32,580 nucleotides of DNA from an uncultured Oscillospiraceae bacterium (GTDB lineage Bacteria; Bacillota; Clostridia; Oscillospirales; Oscillospiraceae): the NCBI GenBank assembly GCA_944386885.1, contig CALXCU010000069.1:1-32580 (forward strand). The letters are read 5' to 3'. The notes below the pieces were generated by a model, which did not search any database, was not told the DNA's origin, and was given only the letters and a program-made list of their open reading frames with translations. The position numbers were made by a program, and so were the translations under genes. Positions 16,410 to 25,800 of this stretch are shown here, piece by piece. The first letter of the stretch is position 1; every line of letters begins with the position of its first letter.

Positions 16410-16438
16410 ATTATATGCCGGATAGGCCGCCTTGTCAA
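16410..16438 (-). promoter_or_regulatory. consensus sigma-A promoter of rpsU
   Basis: On the minus strand both boxes are perfect: TTGACA (16438-16433) and TATAAT (16415-16410) with 17-base spacing. Transcription should begin near 16403, about 70 bases before the start. It lies only 17 bases beyond the leuS stop, with no terminator seen between them. Confidence 0.88.
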
Positions 16439-16455
16439 GTCCGAATTTTCCCATC

Positions 16456-18891
16456 TCAGCGAGCGATGAGGTTGATCAGCTTGTTTGGCACCAGGATGGT
16501 TTTGACGATCTGCTTGCCCTCGGTGAATTTCTGCACCTTGGGGTCGGCCAGGGCCGCGGCCACCACCGTGCCCTCGTCGCTGTCCACCGGCACGGTGACG
16601 GTGGCGCGGAGCTTACCGCACACCTGGACAGCCATGGTGGCCTGGGCGGCCACAGTCTTGCTCGCATCATAGACAGGCCAGGGCTGCTGGCAGGCCATGC
16701 CGCCCTTCGCGGCGGCAAAGCCCATCGTCTCCCACAGTTCCTCCACCATGTGGGGCGCGAAGGGAGAGAGCATCAGCAGCAGGGTGGCAAAGTCCCCCTT
16801 GGAACAGCCGTTTGCGTAGAAATCGTTGACCAGGGCCATGAGGGCGGCGATGGCGGTGTTGAATTTCATGGCCTCGATGTCCTCGGAGACCTTTTTAATG
16901 GTCTTGTGGAGGCTGCTCTCATTGGCCGGGGTGTGCTCCAGGGAGTCGGAGCACTGCTCCGAGAGGTTCCACACCCGGTCCAGGAAACGCTTGCAGCCCT
17001 TGACGGCGTTGTCGCTCCAGGCGGCGGCCTTCTCAAAGTCGCCGATAAACATGATATACAGGCGCATGGTGTCTGCGCCGTACTGGGCCACCACGTCATT
17101 GGGGTTGATGACATTGCCCCGGCTCTTGGACATCTTCTCGCCGCCCTCGCCCAGGATCATGCCGTGGCTGGTGCGTTTCTGATAGGGCTCCTTGGTGGGA
17201 ACCACGCCGATGTCGTAGAGGAATTTATGCCAGAACCGGCTGTAGAGCAGGTGCAGGGTGGTGTGCTCCATGCCGCCGTTGTACCAATCCACCGGGGACC
17301 AGTACTTCAGAGCCTCCGGAGAGGCCAGGGCCTTGTCATTGTGGGGGTCCATATACCGCAGGAAGTACCAGCTGGAGCCCGCCCACTGGGGCATGGTGTC
17401 GGTCTCCCGCTTGGCCGGACCGCCGCAGCAGGGGCAGGTGGTGTTGACCCAGTCGGTCATCTTGGAGAGCGGGCTCTCGCCGTCGTCGGTGGGCTCGTAG
17501 CTCTCCACGTCGGGCAGGAGCAGGGGGAGCTGGTCTTCAGGCAGGGGCTGCCAGCCGCACTTCTCACAGTAGACCATGGGGATGGGCTCTCCCCAGTAGC
17601 GCTGGCGGGAGAAGACCCAGTCGCGCAGCTTGTAATTGACCTTGGAGTGGCCCACGCCCTTCTCCTCCAGCCACTCGGTCATGGCGGGGATGGCATCCTT
17701 GACGGTCATGCCGTTGAGGAACTCGGAGTTGACCAGAATACCGGTCTCGTCCTTTGCGGTGAAGGCGGCCTTCTGCACGTCCTCACCGCCGGAGACCACT
17801 TCGATGATCTCGCAGCCGAACTTCTTGGCAAATTCCCAGTCCCGCTCGTCATGGGCGGGCACGGCCATGATGGCGCCGGTGCCATAGGTGGAGAGCACAT
17901 AGTCGGAGATAAAAATGGGAATCCTGCGGCCGTTGACCGGGTTGATGCCCTCCACGCCGGAGAGGCACACGCCGGTCTTCTCCTTGTTGAGCTCGGTGCG
18001 CTCCAAGTCGGACTTGGAGGCGGCGGCCTTCTGGTAGGCGGTCACATCGCCGGCATTGTGCAGCAGGCCGGCGTCCAGCCACTTGCGCACCAGTTCGTGC
18101 TCCGGGGAGAGGACCATATAGGTGGCGCCGAAGAGGGTGTCCGGCCGGGTGGTGTAGACCACGATCTCGTCGCCGGTGGTCGCTTTAAAGGTGACCTCCG
18201 CGCCGGTGGAGCGGCCGATCCAGTTCTTCTGCTGGATCTTCACCCGCTCAATGAAATCCAGGTCGTCCAGGTCATCGATGAGCCGCTGGGCATACTCGGT
18301 GATCTTGAGCATCCACTGGGATTTCTCTTTGCGGATGACGGGGGAGCCGCAGCGCTCGCACACGCCCTCTACCACCTCCTCATTGGCCAGCACGCACTTG
18401 CAGGAGGTGCACCAGTTCACCGGCATGGTGGTCTTATAGGCCAGGCCGTGCTTATAGAGCTGGAGGAAGATCCACTGGGTCCACTTATAGTAGCTGGGGT
18501 CGGTGGTGTTGATGACCCGGTCCCAGTCGAAGGAGTAGCCCAGCATCTTCAGCTGCTTGGTGAAATTCTCAATGTTGTCGTGGGTGACCTTGGCGGGGTG
18601 GATGTGGTTCTTGATAGCGTAGTTCTCAGTGGGCAGGCCGAAGGCGTCGTACCCCATGGGGAAGAGCACGTTGTAGCCGTCCATGCGGCGCTTGCGGGCC
18701 ACCACGTCCATGGCGGTGTAGGGCCGGGCATGGCCCACATGCAGGCCCTGACCCGAGGGATAGGGGAACTCCACCAGGGCGTAGAACTTGGGCTTGTCGC
18801 TGTGGTTCTCACAGTGGAAGGTCTTCTCCTCCTGCCACTTCTTCTGCCACTTGGGCTCGATGCTTGCAAAGTCGTACTTCAAATCTCTCAC
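16456..18891 (-). CDS. leuS: leucyl-tRNA synthetase
   Basis: The 811-residue class I enzyme charges tRNA-Leu. It shows the HIGH-type motif as HVGH (residues 51-54, after [10 protein letters not shown]), a zinc-binding region ([24 protein letters not shown]), the CP1 editing domain with [19 protein letters not shown] (about 248) and [20 protein letters not shown], the QRYWGEPIP segment, and KMSKSRGN at about 584-591. The C-terminal tRNA-binding domain is complete and ends [12 protein letters not shown]. Length is at the short end of the bacterial range. Start ATG 18891 follows AGGAAAGCGTGAG. The leader is only about 55 nt, so there is no room for the T-box riboswitch that often controls this gene. 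Confidence 0.98.
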   Translation of the reverse strand: MRDLKYDFASIEPKWQKKWQEEKTFHCENHSDKPKFYALVEFPYPSGQGLHVGHARPYTAMDVVARKRRMDGYNVLFPMGYDAFGLPTENYAIKNHIHPAKVTHDNIENFTKQLKMLGYSFDWDRVINTTDPSYYKWTQWIFLQLYKHGLAYKTTMPVNWCTSCKCVLANEEVVEGVCERCGSPVIRKEKSQWMLKITEYAQRLIDDLDDLDFIERVKIQQKNWIGRSTGAEVTFKATTGDEIVVYTTRPDTLFGATYMVLSPEHELVRKWLDAGLLHNAGDVTAYQKAAASKSDLERTELNKEKTGVCLSGVEGINPVNGRRIPIFISDYVLSTYGTGAIMAVPAHDERDWEFAKKFGCEIIEVVSGGEDVQKAAFTAKDETGILVNSEFLNGMTVKDAIPAMTEWLEEKGVGHSKVNYKLRDWVFSRQRYWGEPIPMVYCEKCGWQPLPEDQLPLLLPDVESYEPTDDGESPLSKMTDWVNTTCPCCGGPAKRETDTMPQWAGSSWYFLRYMDPHNDKALASPEALKYWSPVDWYNGGMEHTTLHLLYSRFWHKFLYDIGVVPTKEPYQKRTSHGMILGEGGEKMSKSRGNVINPNDVVAQYGADTMRLYIMFIGDFEKAAAWSDNAVKGCKRFLDRVWNLSEQCSDSLEHTPANESSLHKTIKKVSEDIEAMKFNTAIAALMALVNDFYANGCSKGDFATLLLMLSPFAPHMVEELWETMGFAAAKGGMACQQPWPVYDASKTVAAQATMAVQVCGKLRATVTVPVDSDEGTVVAAALADPKVQKFTEGKQIVKTILVPNKLINLIAR

Positions 18892-18951
18892 GCTTTCCTG
18901 TCAGATGATCGCCTCCGGCCGGAAAGGCCGGGTTTTTTCGAAATCTGTTTT

Positions 18952-18980
18952 ATTATAGCGGACTTTTCCCGGGATTGCAA
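18952..18980 (-). promoter_or_regulatory. sigma-A promoter of leuS
   Basis: On the minus strand TTGCAA (18980-18975) and a perfect TATAAT (18957-18952) are spaced by 17 bases, about 60 bases before leuS. Confidence 0.65.
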
Positions 18981-19150
18981 GGGTGCTCCTCTATATTCTC
19001 CCAGTCAAAGCGGAAAACGGAGTCAGTGTTCCTGAGGTCATGCGCACCGTGCCGTATAAATTAAGATTTTTACTGTTCCGTCTCGGAAATGTGGCAACTA
19101 ATTGTACGTTATTCTTATTTTGTTTTTTTGTCCAATATGTTATATTTATT

Positions 19151-19180
19151 TTGCCAAAAATTCTATATTTATGGCATAAT
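19151..19180 (+). promoter_or_regulatory. putative promoter of the PRD regulator
   Basis: TTGCCA (19151-19156) and CATAAT (19175-19180), each five of six, are spaced by 18 bases. If used, transcription starts about 240 bases before the coding region, leaving a long leader with room for RNA-based control. A TATAAT at 19371-19376 is a nearer alternative but lacks a recognisable -35 box. Confidence 0.45.
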
Positions 19181-19227
19181 TACACAATATTCTGCTTGCA
19201 TATTTGTACCTGTGGCTGTGAAAATAT

Positions 19228-19254
19228 AAGCGCAACATTGTACATCTTGCGCTT
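19228..19254 (+). other. hairpin in the PRD regulator leader
   Basis: AAGCGCAA (19228-19235) and TTGCGCTT (19247-19254) form a perfect 8-bp stem with an 11-base loop. There is no T-run after it, so it is not a standard terminator. It lies in the predicted leader of a regulator family whose relatives act on RNA or on PTS operons. Confidence 0.45.
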
Positions 19255-19429
19255 TGATGGGGGGATGCCGCTCATCTGCAGCTTGTCCGCCGTGATTTCA
19301 ATGCTGGACTTGCTCTGCACCTATTTTCTTCCGCAGATAATCCAGCCGCTATTAGAAATCATTTATAAGCTATAATTTAAACCGGTAGTTTCCCACTGAG
19401 CCGCAGATTGTGAAACTGAGCGTTGCGAG

Positions 19430-20956
19430 ATGAAAAATTACGAAATCAATCTGAAAAAGATTTTGGAAACGTTGCTGCAGAGCAATGGATTCATTACCAT
19501 GGATGAAATTTCCAAAAAAGTATCTCTTTCTAAGCGCTCCGTCCAAAACTACATCGAAAAATTGGACGAATGGTTTGCTGAAAATGGGTTGATTGACGTC
19601 CATATCGAGCGCAAACGCGGCAACGGAGTACGCCTTAACACAATGCCTGAAGAACGAAAACAGCTTTGGCATTTGTTAAATCTCCAGAGTTTCAATATCC
19701 ACAGTGGCGACGCCACACGCAGGCTCAGCATTCTAAAGCAGTTGATCTTTTCTGAAGATGAATCTACTATTCAGGGCCTGATGGCCCAGTTCTATGTAAG
19801 CCGGGCAACAATTCTCTCAGACTTGGACTGGGCAAGTCAGTGGCTGGCCCAATACAAACTCCGTCTCTTTAAAACCCAGCACAGAGGTATTGGAATCATC
19901 GGCGATGAAGTCGCCCATCGAAAAGCCATCGCCGCCTATTTCGATGCCCGCGGTCATGGGACAATTTCCTATTTTGAAGTGCCCCAGCCGCTCCGGCGGA
20001 TTGATGAAAAGAATCTTCAAAATTTGACCGAGGTATATCCAAGGGATACCGTCCTGAAGGTAGCCCGGATCATCGAAGATGCCGAACGGCAGTTTGATTT
20101 TATCCTTCTGGACGATTTCTACACCACACTGCTCACCCACATGGTTATCAGCGTCGTGCGTATTTCCAGCGGCAACTATGTTTCCAGTGAATTTCTGCCA
20201 CCTGAGGAAACCTATCCTCCCCTTGAGACCCAGACCGCCGAGTATATCGCCCAGCGAATCAAGCGGGTTCTTCATATCTCTCTGCCACCTTCGGAGCAAG
20301 CCTATATTTGCATCCATCTAATTGGTTATAATGCATTTCGAGTTGAACAGGACTGGGGCCTTCCCTTCCCACAGAAAGTAGAGCATCTAGCTATTCAGCT
20401 TGTGGAAGCAGTAGGTGCCCGTCTTGGAATTGATTATTCCAATGACAAGATGCTCTTTTTCGGGCTATGCCTCCATCTCAAGACTGCTGTCTACCGTTTG
20501 AAGGTCAGTAGCTATACGCCTAAACGGCGCAATGTTGCCCTGTCTGCAGATTGGGCGGCTCTCTATGAGGCCGTTAAAGAAGCTAGCGTACTCTACGAAC
20601 AGATCTGCGCTGTCACCCCCGATGAGGAGGAACTTTTTTGTATCGCCTATTTCTTTCTCTTGTCACAGCGGCGCAACTCCCAGCGCATCCAAGCCCTGCT
20701 GGTAAGCAACCTGGGAATCATGATGCGCATGGAACTGTTGCGGGAAATTGAGCGCGGGCTGTCCAATGTAACTGTGGTGGATAGCTGTTCGGCCCAGCAG
20801 CTAGCCGATTGGTCTAAACATCAATTTTCTCTCATCATTTCGACCGAACCTCTGCGGGATATTTCCGGACCTTGGGTGGATCTGTCCTCTGTCGCCCAGA
20901 AAGATTATCTCTCCGCCATTGATGAGTATATCAAAAAGAAACTTTTAGAGCAGTAG
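19430..20956 (+). CDS. PRD-domain transcriptional regulator (BglG/LicR/ManR-like)
   Basis: The 508-residue protein is a PTS-responsive activator or antiterminator. It has an N-terminal winged helix (about 5-70; ITMDEISKKVSLSKRSVQNYIEKL), a second Mga-type helix-turn-helix (about 75-165; FYVSRATILSDLDWASQWL), PRD1 (about 200-310, His237 and His296) and PRD2 (about 315-415, His349). A degenerate EIIB-like end follows (about 420-475; QALLVSNLGIMMRMELL, LIISTEPL). The second PRD2 His is replaced by Phe/Leu (AYFFLLS), and the EIIB Cys position reads Ser. No EIIA domain is present. DNA-binding regulation is more likely than RNA antitermination, because of the HTH domains. The start has no strong ribosome site (GCGAG). 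The HAD gene follows 10 bases later. Confidence 0.9.
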   Translation: MKNYEINLKKILETLLQSNGFITMDEISKKVSLSKRSVQNYIEKLDEWFAENGLIDVHIERKRGNGVRLNTMPEERKQLWHLLNLQSFNIHSGDATRRLSILKQLIFSEDESTIQGLMAQFYVSRATILSDLDWASQWLAQYKLRLFKTQHRGIGIIGDEVAHRKAIAAYFDARGHGTISYFEVPQPLRRIDEKNLQNLTEVYPRDTVLKVARIIEDAERQFDFILLDDFYTTLLTHMVISVVRISSGNYVSSEFLPPEETYPPLETQTAEYIAQRIKRVLHISLPPSEQAYICIHLIGYNAFRVEQDWGLPFPQKVEHLAIQLVEAVGARLGIDYSNDKMLFFGLCLHLKTAVYRLKVSSYTPKRRNVALSADWAALYEAVKEASVLYEQICAVTPDEEELFCIAYFFLLSQRRNSQRIQALLVSNLGIMMRMELLREIERGLSNVTVVDSCSAQQLADWSKHQFSLIISTEPLRDISGPWVDLSSVAQKDYLSAIDEYIKKKLLEQ

Positions 20957-20966
20957 GTGACGCCAT

Positions 20967-21620
20967 TTGCTGAAGCTTATTTTGTTTGACATGGATGGCC
21001 TGATGTTAGATACAGAGCAACTCTACTTCCACGCCTTTTCCCAAGCGTGTACCCGCCATGGACTTACCGGCCAGCGAGAGGTCTACCTACGTACAATTGG
21101 GGTGGATGATGAGACAGAACTGCAGATCTATCAGGAGAGTTTTCCCCAATTGGATGGACGTGTGTTCTATTCAGAGATTCAGGCGTATTGCCAAGAACAG
21201 ATCCGCATCGGTCATGTGGCGGTAAAGCCCGGCCTATTTGCGCTGTTCGACGCTATTGACGAATATCCTGGTATTCGCAAAGCTGTTGTCACATCAAACC
21301 GCCGGGAGATGGCTACCGCGCTGCTCACGCAGACTGGTGTTTGGGAGCGTCTGGACGGCGGGGTCTATCGCGAGATGGTCTCACACTCCAAACCCGCCCC
21401 CGATGCCTACGAACTGGGCTGCCGCCTGTTCTCTGTGCCGCCCAGAGAGGCACTGGTCCTGGAAGACTCTGAACCTGGCCTGTATGCGGCTCAGGCAGCG
21501 GGAATCCCGGTCATCGTCGTTCCAGATCTCCTGGAGCCTTCTGAGCAAGCTCTGTCCGGTTGTATGGCCAGATGTAGCTGCTTGAAGGAGGTCATCCCTT
21601 ACCTCCACCGTTTAATTTGA
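20967..21620 (+). CDS. HAD hydrolase, beta-phosphoglucomutase-like
   Basis: The 217-residue protein belongs to HAD subfamily IA with an alpha-helical cap, the group of beta-phosphoglucomutases and sugar-phosphate phosphatases. Motifs are complete: FDMDGLMLDTE (nucleophile Asp8, acid Asp10), VVTSNRR, HSKPAPDAY (Lys) and VLEDSEPGLYAAQAAG. Whether it is a mutase or phosphatase cannot be decided; the short cap helix region lacks an obvious mutase signature. It begins with a TTG at 20967, 10 bases after the regulator stop and preceded by TAGGTGA, so the pair is cotranscribed. The link with a PRD regulator suggests it handles a sugar phosphate delivered by a PTS. Confidence 0.88.
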   Translation: MLKLILFDMDGLMLDTEQLYFHAFSQACTRHGLTGQREVYLRTIGVDDETELQIYQESFPQLDGRVFYSEIQAYCQEQIRIGHVAVKPGLFALFDAIDEYPGIRKAVVTSNRREMATALLTQTGVWERLDGGVYREMVSHSKPAPDAYELGCRLFSVPPREALVLEDSEPGLYAAQAAGIPVIVVPDLLEPSEQALSGCMARCSCLKEVIPYLHRLI

Positions 21621-21650
21621 CCGTCTCTTTCCTTCTTTTTCCTTTCTACA

Positions 21651-21693
21651 GGAAACGTCCTGTCCGGTTTTGTAAATCGGACAGGACGTTTCC
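21651..21693 (+). terminator. bidirectional intrinsic terminator
   Basis: A 16-bp perfect stem (21651-21666 with 21678-21693, loop 11) lies between two convergent genes. The plus-strand tail is ATTTTCAATTAT. The minus-strand tail is TGTAGAAAGGAAAAAG, which is purine-rich, so the plus direction (HAD gene) fits better. It begins 9 bases from the stop of the minus-strand rhodanese gene. Confidence 0.7.
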
Positions 21694-21701
21694 ATTTTCA
21701 A

Positions 21702-22631
21702 TTATGCAGTCTCTAACCCATACGGCCAGTTGGACATCTTTCCCAAATTATAAACCTGAGTGAAACCAAGCGACTTGAGCAGTTCATAAGCCTGCGCACT
21801 GCGCCCGCCACCCTGGCAGTAGACAATGATGATATCCTGTTTATGCTCGTTCAGGTCACTGCAACTGGTCTCCTGCAGCTGGGAAAGCGGAATACAGATA
21901 CTCCCGGGGATATAGCCATCCTCCGTCCGTTCTTCTTCATTCCTCACATCCAAGAGAATGGCCTGATCGTCTGCCTCCAACATACGTTTCGCTGCATCCG
22001 GTGCCAGTAACGCTGGCGCTTCCGGATCAGGCTCTGGCGGAAGGCGATATTCCGGATCCATCGTGCGCAGGACAATAGTGGCTCCCTCTCCTCTGGTCAG
22101 CCAAGCCTCTCCGCCAAAGACGCGTTCCTCTCTGCCAATCATGATCCCCTTTACATAGCACTGAGAAGTGTAGGAACGGCACATGTGGCAAGAGGCGAAA
22201 TCCTTCAATTGCTGGGCTAGAGAGTCGTCTTCCTCCGCCTCGCCAAACAGATTTGTCAACGCCAGCGAGGTGATCTGAGCCGCCGTGTTCCGGGTAATCC
22301 GTTCACTTTCTTCTAAACTTGAGTCCAGAATGCCGCTGTTTCGCGCGATGGACAGACATGTCTCCGTGTCCGTCCGTTCGCCGCGGGCCGCACTTACCAG
22401 CCAAGTCACAAACGTATCCAATGCGATCTCTTCGTCAGGCCGGAAGCACTCACTCTCTGGCAACGCAATAATGTTGTACTCGGCCAGGGCCTCCACATAG
22501 GGTTCTGACCAATTTCCTGCCAGCTCTTCGGCATTCCCCGCAGCTACGGCCGCTGGAAGCGTCAACGCTACTGCCAGCAGACCGGTCAGCAGACCTCGCC
22601 AAATACCGGATGGCCGCTTGCCGGTATACAT
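21702..22631 (-). CDS. secreted SLH-like protein with C-terminal rhodanese domain
   Basis: The 309-residue protein has a basic N-terminus and signal peptide (GIWRGLLTGLLAVALTLPAAVAAG). Two degenerate S-layer-homology domains follow (about 40-85 with WSEPYVEALAEYNIIA and FRPDEEIALDTFVTWL; about 135-190 with QCYVKGIMIG and LTRGEGATIVLRTM). The second carries C-H-M-C and another Cys. Residues about 205-309 are a rhodanese domain with LLDVRNEEE, GYIPGSICIPLSQL and the active-site loop CQGGGRS (Cys272), so sulfur transfer or persulfide chemistry is possible. It would act at the cell surface, which is unusual for this domain. GGGGGAATG precedes the ATG. It lies downstream of the giant glycosidase gene; a strong hairpin separates them. 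Confidence 0.88.
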   Translation of the reverse strand: MYTGKRPSGIWRGLLTGLLAVALTLPAAVAAGNAEELAGNWSEPYVEALAEYNIIALPESECFRPDEEIALDTFVTWLVSAARGERTDTETCLSIARNSGILDSSLEESERITRNTAAQITSLALTNLFGEAEEDDSLAQQLKDFASCHMCRSYTSQCYVKGIMIGREERVFGGEAWLTRGEGATIVLRTMDPEYRLPPEPDPEAPALLAPDAAKRMLEADDQAILLDVRNEEERTEDGYIPGSICIPLSQLQETSCSDLNEHKQDIIIVYCQGGGRSAQAYELLKSLGFTQVYNLGKMSNWPYGLETA

Positions 22632-22768
22632 ATTTCATTCCCCCTATTCCATAAATCTTACGCCCCGTATTCAAGCACACGGCTTTTGAATTGAACGTTT
22701 CTGGGCTGTATAGCCTGCACCAATGTCTGGTATTCCATCGTCGGAATTCCGGTGCTCCATCTGGTTTT

Positions 22769-22806
22769 GCCACACGGGCCGGAGCTATAGCTCCGGCCCG
22801 TGTGGC
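22769..22806 (-). terminator. 17-bp perfect hairpin after the giant gene
   Basis: Arms 22769-22785 and 22790-22806 pair perfectly around a TATA loop, 46 bases past the giant gene's stop. No T-run follows on either strand (minus-strand tail AAAACC), so it may be a weak terminator or, more likely, a 3'-end stabiliser that separates expression of the giant gene from the rhodanese gene. Confidence 0.6.
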
Positions 22807-22852
22807 GCTCACATTGAGACATTTGAAAGGAGAAGGATAGAAAAATTCGTAT

Positions 22853-25800
22853 TTAGTCCGCCTGCACCATCTGGGAGTACTGGCACATCATCGCCGCGAG
22901 TTCTGCCCGAATGGCGGTTCCAGTGGGATCTATGCAATTGCCTGGCTTGCCGTTGATAATCCCAACACCCACAGCCCAGTCCACGGCGTCCTTTGCCCAA
23001 CTAGAGATCTGACTGGCATCGGTAAAGCCATCAGCATTACCGGCCGGGCTGCCCAGAGTATCTGTGTACTCGGCATAGCGGTAGAGGAATGCAGCGAACT
23101 GTTCGCGGGTGACCGGGGCATCCGGCAAAAAGTTACCCTGACCGTCACCCGCAATGATCCCATTAGCCGCGCCCCAAGCGACAGCCTTGGCATACCAAGC
23201 GCTTTCCAGGACGTCACTGAAGGAAGCACCGTTCTCCACGGTGGGTTGGCCAGCCATGCGCCACAGGGTAGTCGCTGCCATGGCTCGGGTCACTGTGTCA
23301 TTTGGCATGAAGCGCACACCGTCGCCCTCCATGATGTCCTTAGCGGCAACGTACATGACCGCATCATAGTACCAGTCGCCGGCTTTTACATCGTTAAAGG
23401 TCCTGGTGCCGTTATCTTCACCGCTAGTCTTTTCAAAGACCGCACTGAGAGTGTGCCTAGCCTTTACGTTCTCAAAGGTATAGGTGGAGACAGCTCCCAC
23501 CGATACACCGTCCACAAGCACGTCTTTGATGACGTAACCCGCGTCCGCCTGAATTGTAAAGGTCTTGCTCTGTCCCGCGGGAACCATACAGCTCTCGGGG
23601 GTAATATTTCCGCCTGCACCAGCAGTCACTGCAATCGAGTAGGTGCGCTGGGTGCTGCCGCCCGTAGTATTGCGGTCCGAATCGTCGCCACTACTGATGC
23701 GGTTCCACGCGGCGTACAGGGTCAAATTTGCGGTAACTATGTTGCTCCTAAAGTCAAAGGGCTGGGTAAGTTCGGCGTCCTGATACCAACCGTCGAAGGT
23801 ATAATTTGTGCGAGTAGGCTCAGCGGGCTCGGTCAGCAAGCTACCAGCCTCCACCGTGATGGGTGCAACAGCGCTACCACCGTTGCTTTCGAAGGTTACG
23901 GTAAACGTCTCCTTCTCAGAAGTATCCGCATAAGCGTACACCTCCACGGCAGAGCAGGTGAACTGCGTGGGCGCTGCCAGCTCCCTAATGCCGCTGCGAT
24001 TGGTCTTGTTGCCAGTCACGCCAGCTGCGGCATTGATATCATCCACCATGCCGATTTCCTCCACTGCACCCATGCGGCCGCTAGGAGTGATACGCAAATA
24101 ACGTCCCTCTGCTTGCTCGGGAAGAACGATGTCCGTCATGACACTAGCTGCTTTGGTGTTGTCATGAATCGCCAGATCGGTCCAGGTAACATTGTCGCTG
24201 CTGATCTCCACCTTCACAGTATCCGGGCGCACATTGATGGCACCAGTCGAGGTGGACCAGCGGAGGATGATCCGGTCGAAGTTCTTCACCGCGCCCAGAT
24301 CCACCACAAAGCACATATCACCGGTAGCGGAGAATCCAGTATTCAGATCGGACTCAATAAAGGTCTTGCCGCCAGCCGCATTGGCCTCGCCCCTGGCACT
24401 GACAGTAGTAGCGTTGGCAGGATCGCTGTTTTTCGCCAGCTCGCCGCTCACCAGCGTTACCTCTGCATTCTTGGCCAGGTTGTAGGTGCCGTTTTCAGTT
24501 TTGGCACCGCCGTAGATGTTGGTGATAGTCTTGGGCTTCTCTCCATCGATGGCGTTGTTGTAGCAGTTCACGGAAATCACCGCATCGCCAGCCAAATCTT
24601 TGGCATTGTGGGTGATGGTGATCGTCCGTGTCTCACCCGGGAAGAGGGTGAAAAGATTGTCGCCATAGAACACAGGGGCCACCAGCTCGGCTTTGGAGGC
24701 ATCGGCATAGGCCTTGAGCTCCACGGCGTAGGCAATAGCACCAGTGGGGTTGCTGATCTCCAGAGTCTGGGTCACCTTTCCATCTTCCGTGGTGGAAGAA
24801 ATCTGCTTCACGGTCAGTTCCACATTGGGCAGCTGATTGAGCTGGGTTAGGTCCGCATTCTGGAAGATCTTAGAGCGGTTCCACCCGTGGTTGGCACCGG
24901 CCACATCGCTGCGTATCGCCTGGGCGTAGGAGTTGTAGCTGACCACCTGTCCATCGCCGTCGGTCAGCTCCAGACGGATGAAGTACACGTCGGTGAGCGT
25001 ACCCGTCAGGGAGTCCTGAATATCCTCATAGCTCCACAGCTTGTTCACGCCGCTGGACTGCTTCACCTGTCCATTGATGTTGTAGTAACGCTTGGTATAC
25101 GTGTCAGTCTCACTGTCATAGTCCAGGCCAATCCACTGCTGCTCAATGGTATCGCGGCCGTGGGTGCCCACAGGCACAGGCTCAGACGCACCGTCGGCAA
25201 CGATGTTAACAGTCTTAGTCAGCGGCTCGCTGATCAAATTGCCATTGATGTCATAGAGGCGGAGGGTCGCTGTCATATCGCCATAGCTCTGGGTGGTATT
25301 GTTGATCACATACACATCCTTATCGTAGGGATTGTACATAATATGCACCGGCTCATTGGCCTTCGCCACGCCAAAGGTAGAACCGTGTGGATTCATATAG
25401 AAATCAAACTGGTTCCAGTAAATCAGCGGCCAAGCGTTGTTGAGCATCCAGTTGACAATACCGGACGTAGAGGTATAGCGGAACAGAGCCTGAGCCTCGT
25501 ACTGCGCCCGTTGAGAGTCATAGTCAAACAGCTGGCCCCGAGTCACATACTCCTCCACGCTCTCGGAAGCCCCGTAGGTGTTATCGATAAAAGACGTGAT
25601 ATGGTTGAGGTTGTTGAAGCCACCGCGGCAAGTGTGATAGTTCCACACATTGTAGTTCTCTTCGGTGTTATAAGGCCACAGATTCTCCTTGGGGAGGATC
25701 TTAAGCAGGGTCTCTAGCGATGGGATCGCCGCGCCGCCACCGCCCTCGGACACGAAGCCAAAGGTTCCGTGGGGATCCGTGTAATAGAAAGTAGGCGTCT

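Larger units (their letters stand above)
18981..19429. other. gene-free, AT-rich boundary region
   Basis: This stretch separates the GC-rich housekeeping side from the lower-GC accessory side. Bases about 19,060-19,240 are strikingly AT-rich compared with everything to the left. I see no convincing gene: a 130-codon plus-strand frame (18983-19375) has no ribosome site or family resemblance. It contains a candidate promoter and an 8-bp hairpin, listed separately, which probably belong to the leader of the PRD regulator. No direct repeats, integrase or tRNA edge was found. Confidence 0.65.

Noticed and set aside
18915..18938. Plus-strand terminator-like hairpin (CCGGCC, GGAAA, GGCCGG, then T-run) in the leuS leader
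   Set aside because: No plus-strand gene ends upstream of it; leuS is read from the other strand, where no T-run follows. It may stop antisense transcripts, but this cannot be supported.
18892..18957. T-box riboswitch for leuS
   Set aside because: The predicted leader is about 55 nt, too short, and no T-box sequence was seen.
16432..19035. 867-codon open frame antisense to leuS
   Set aside because: Product is His/Gly/Leu-rich with no recognisable domain; leuS on the other strand is certain.
18983..19375. 130-codon hydrophobic plus-strand frame before the PRD regulator
   Set aside because: No ribosome site, no family resemblance, and its hydrophobic look follows from the T-rich DNA.
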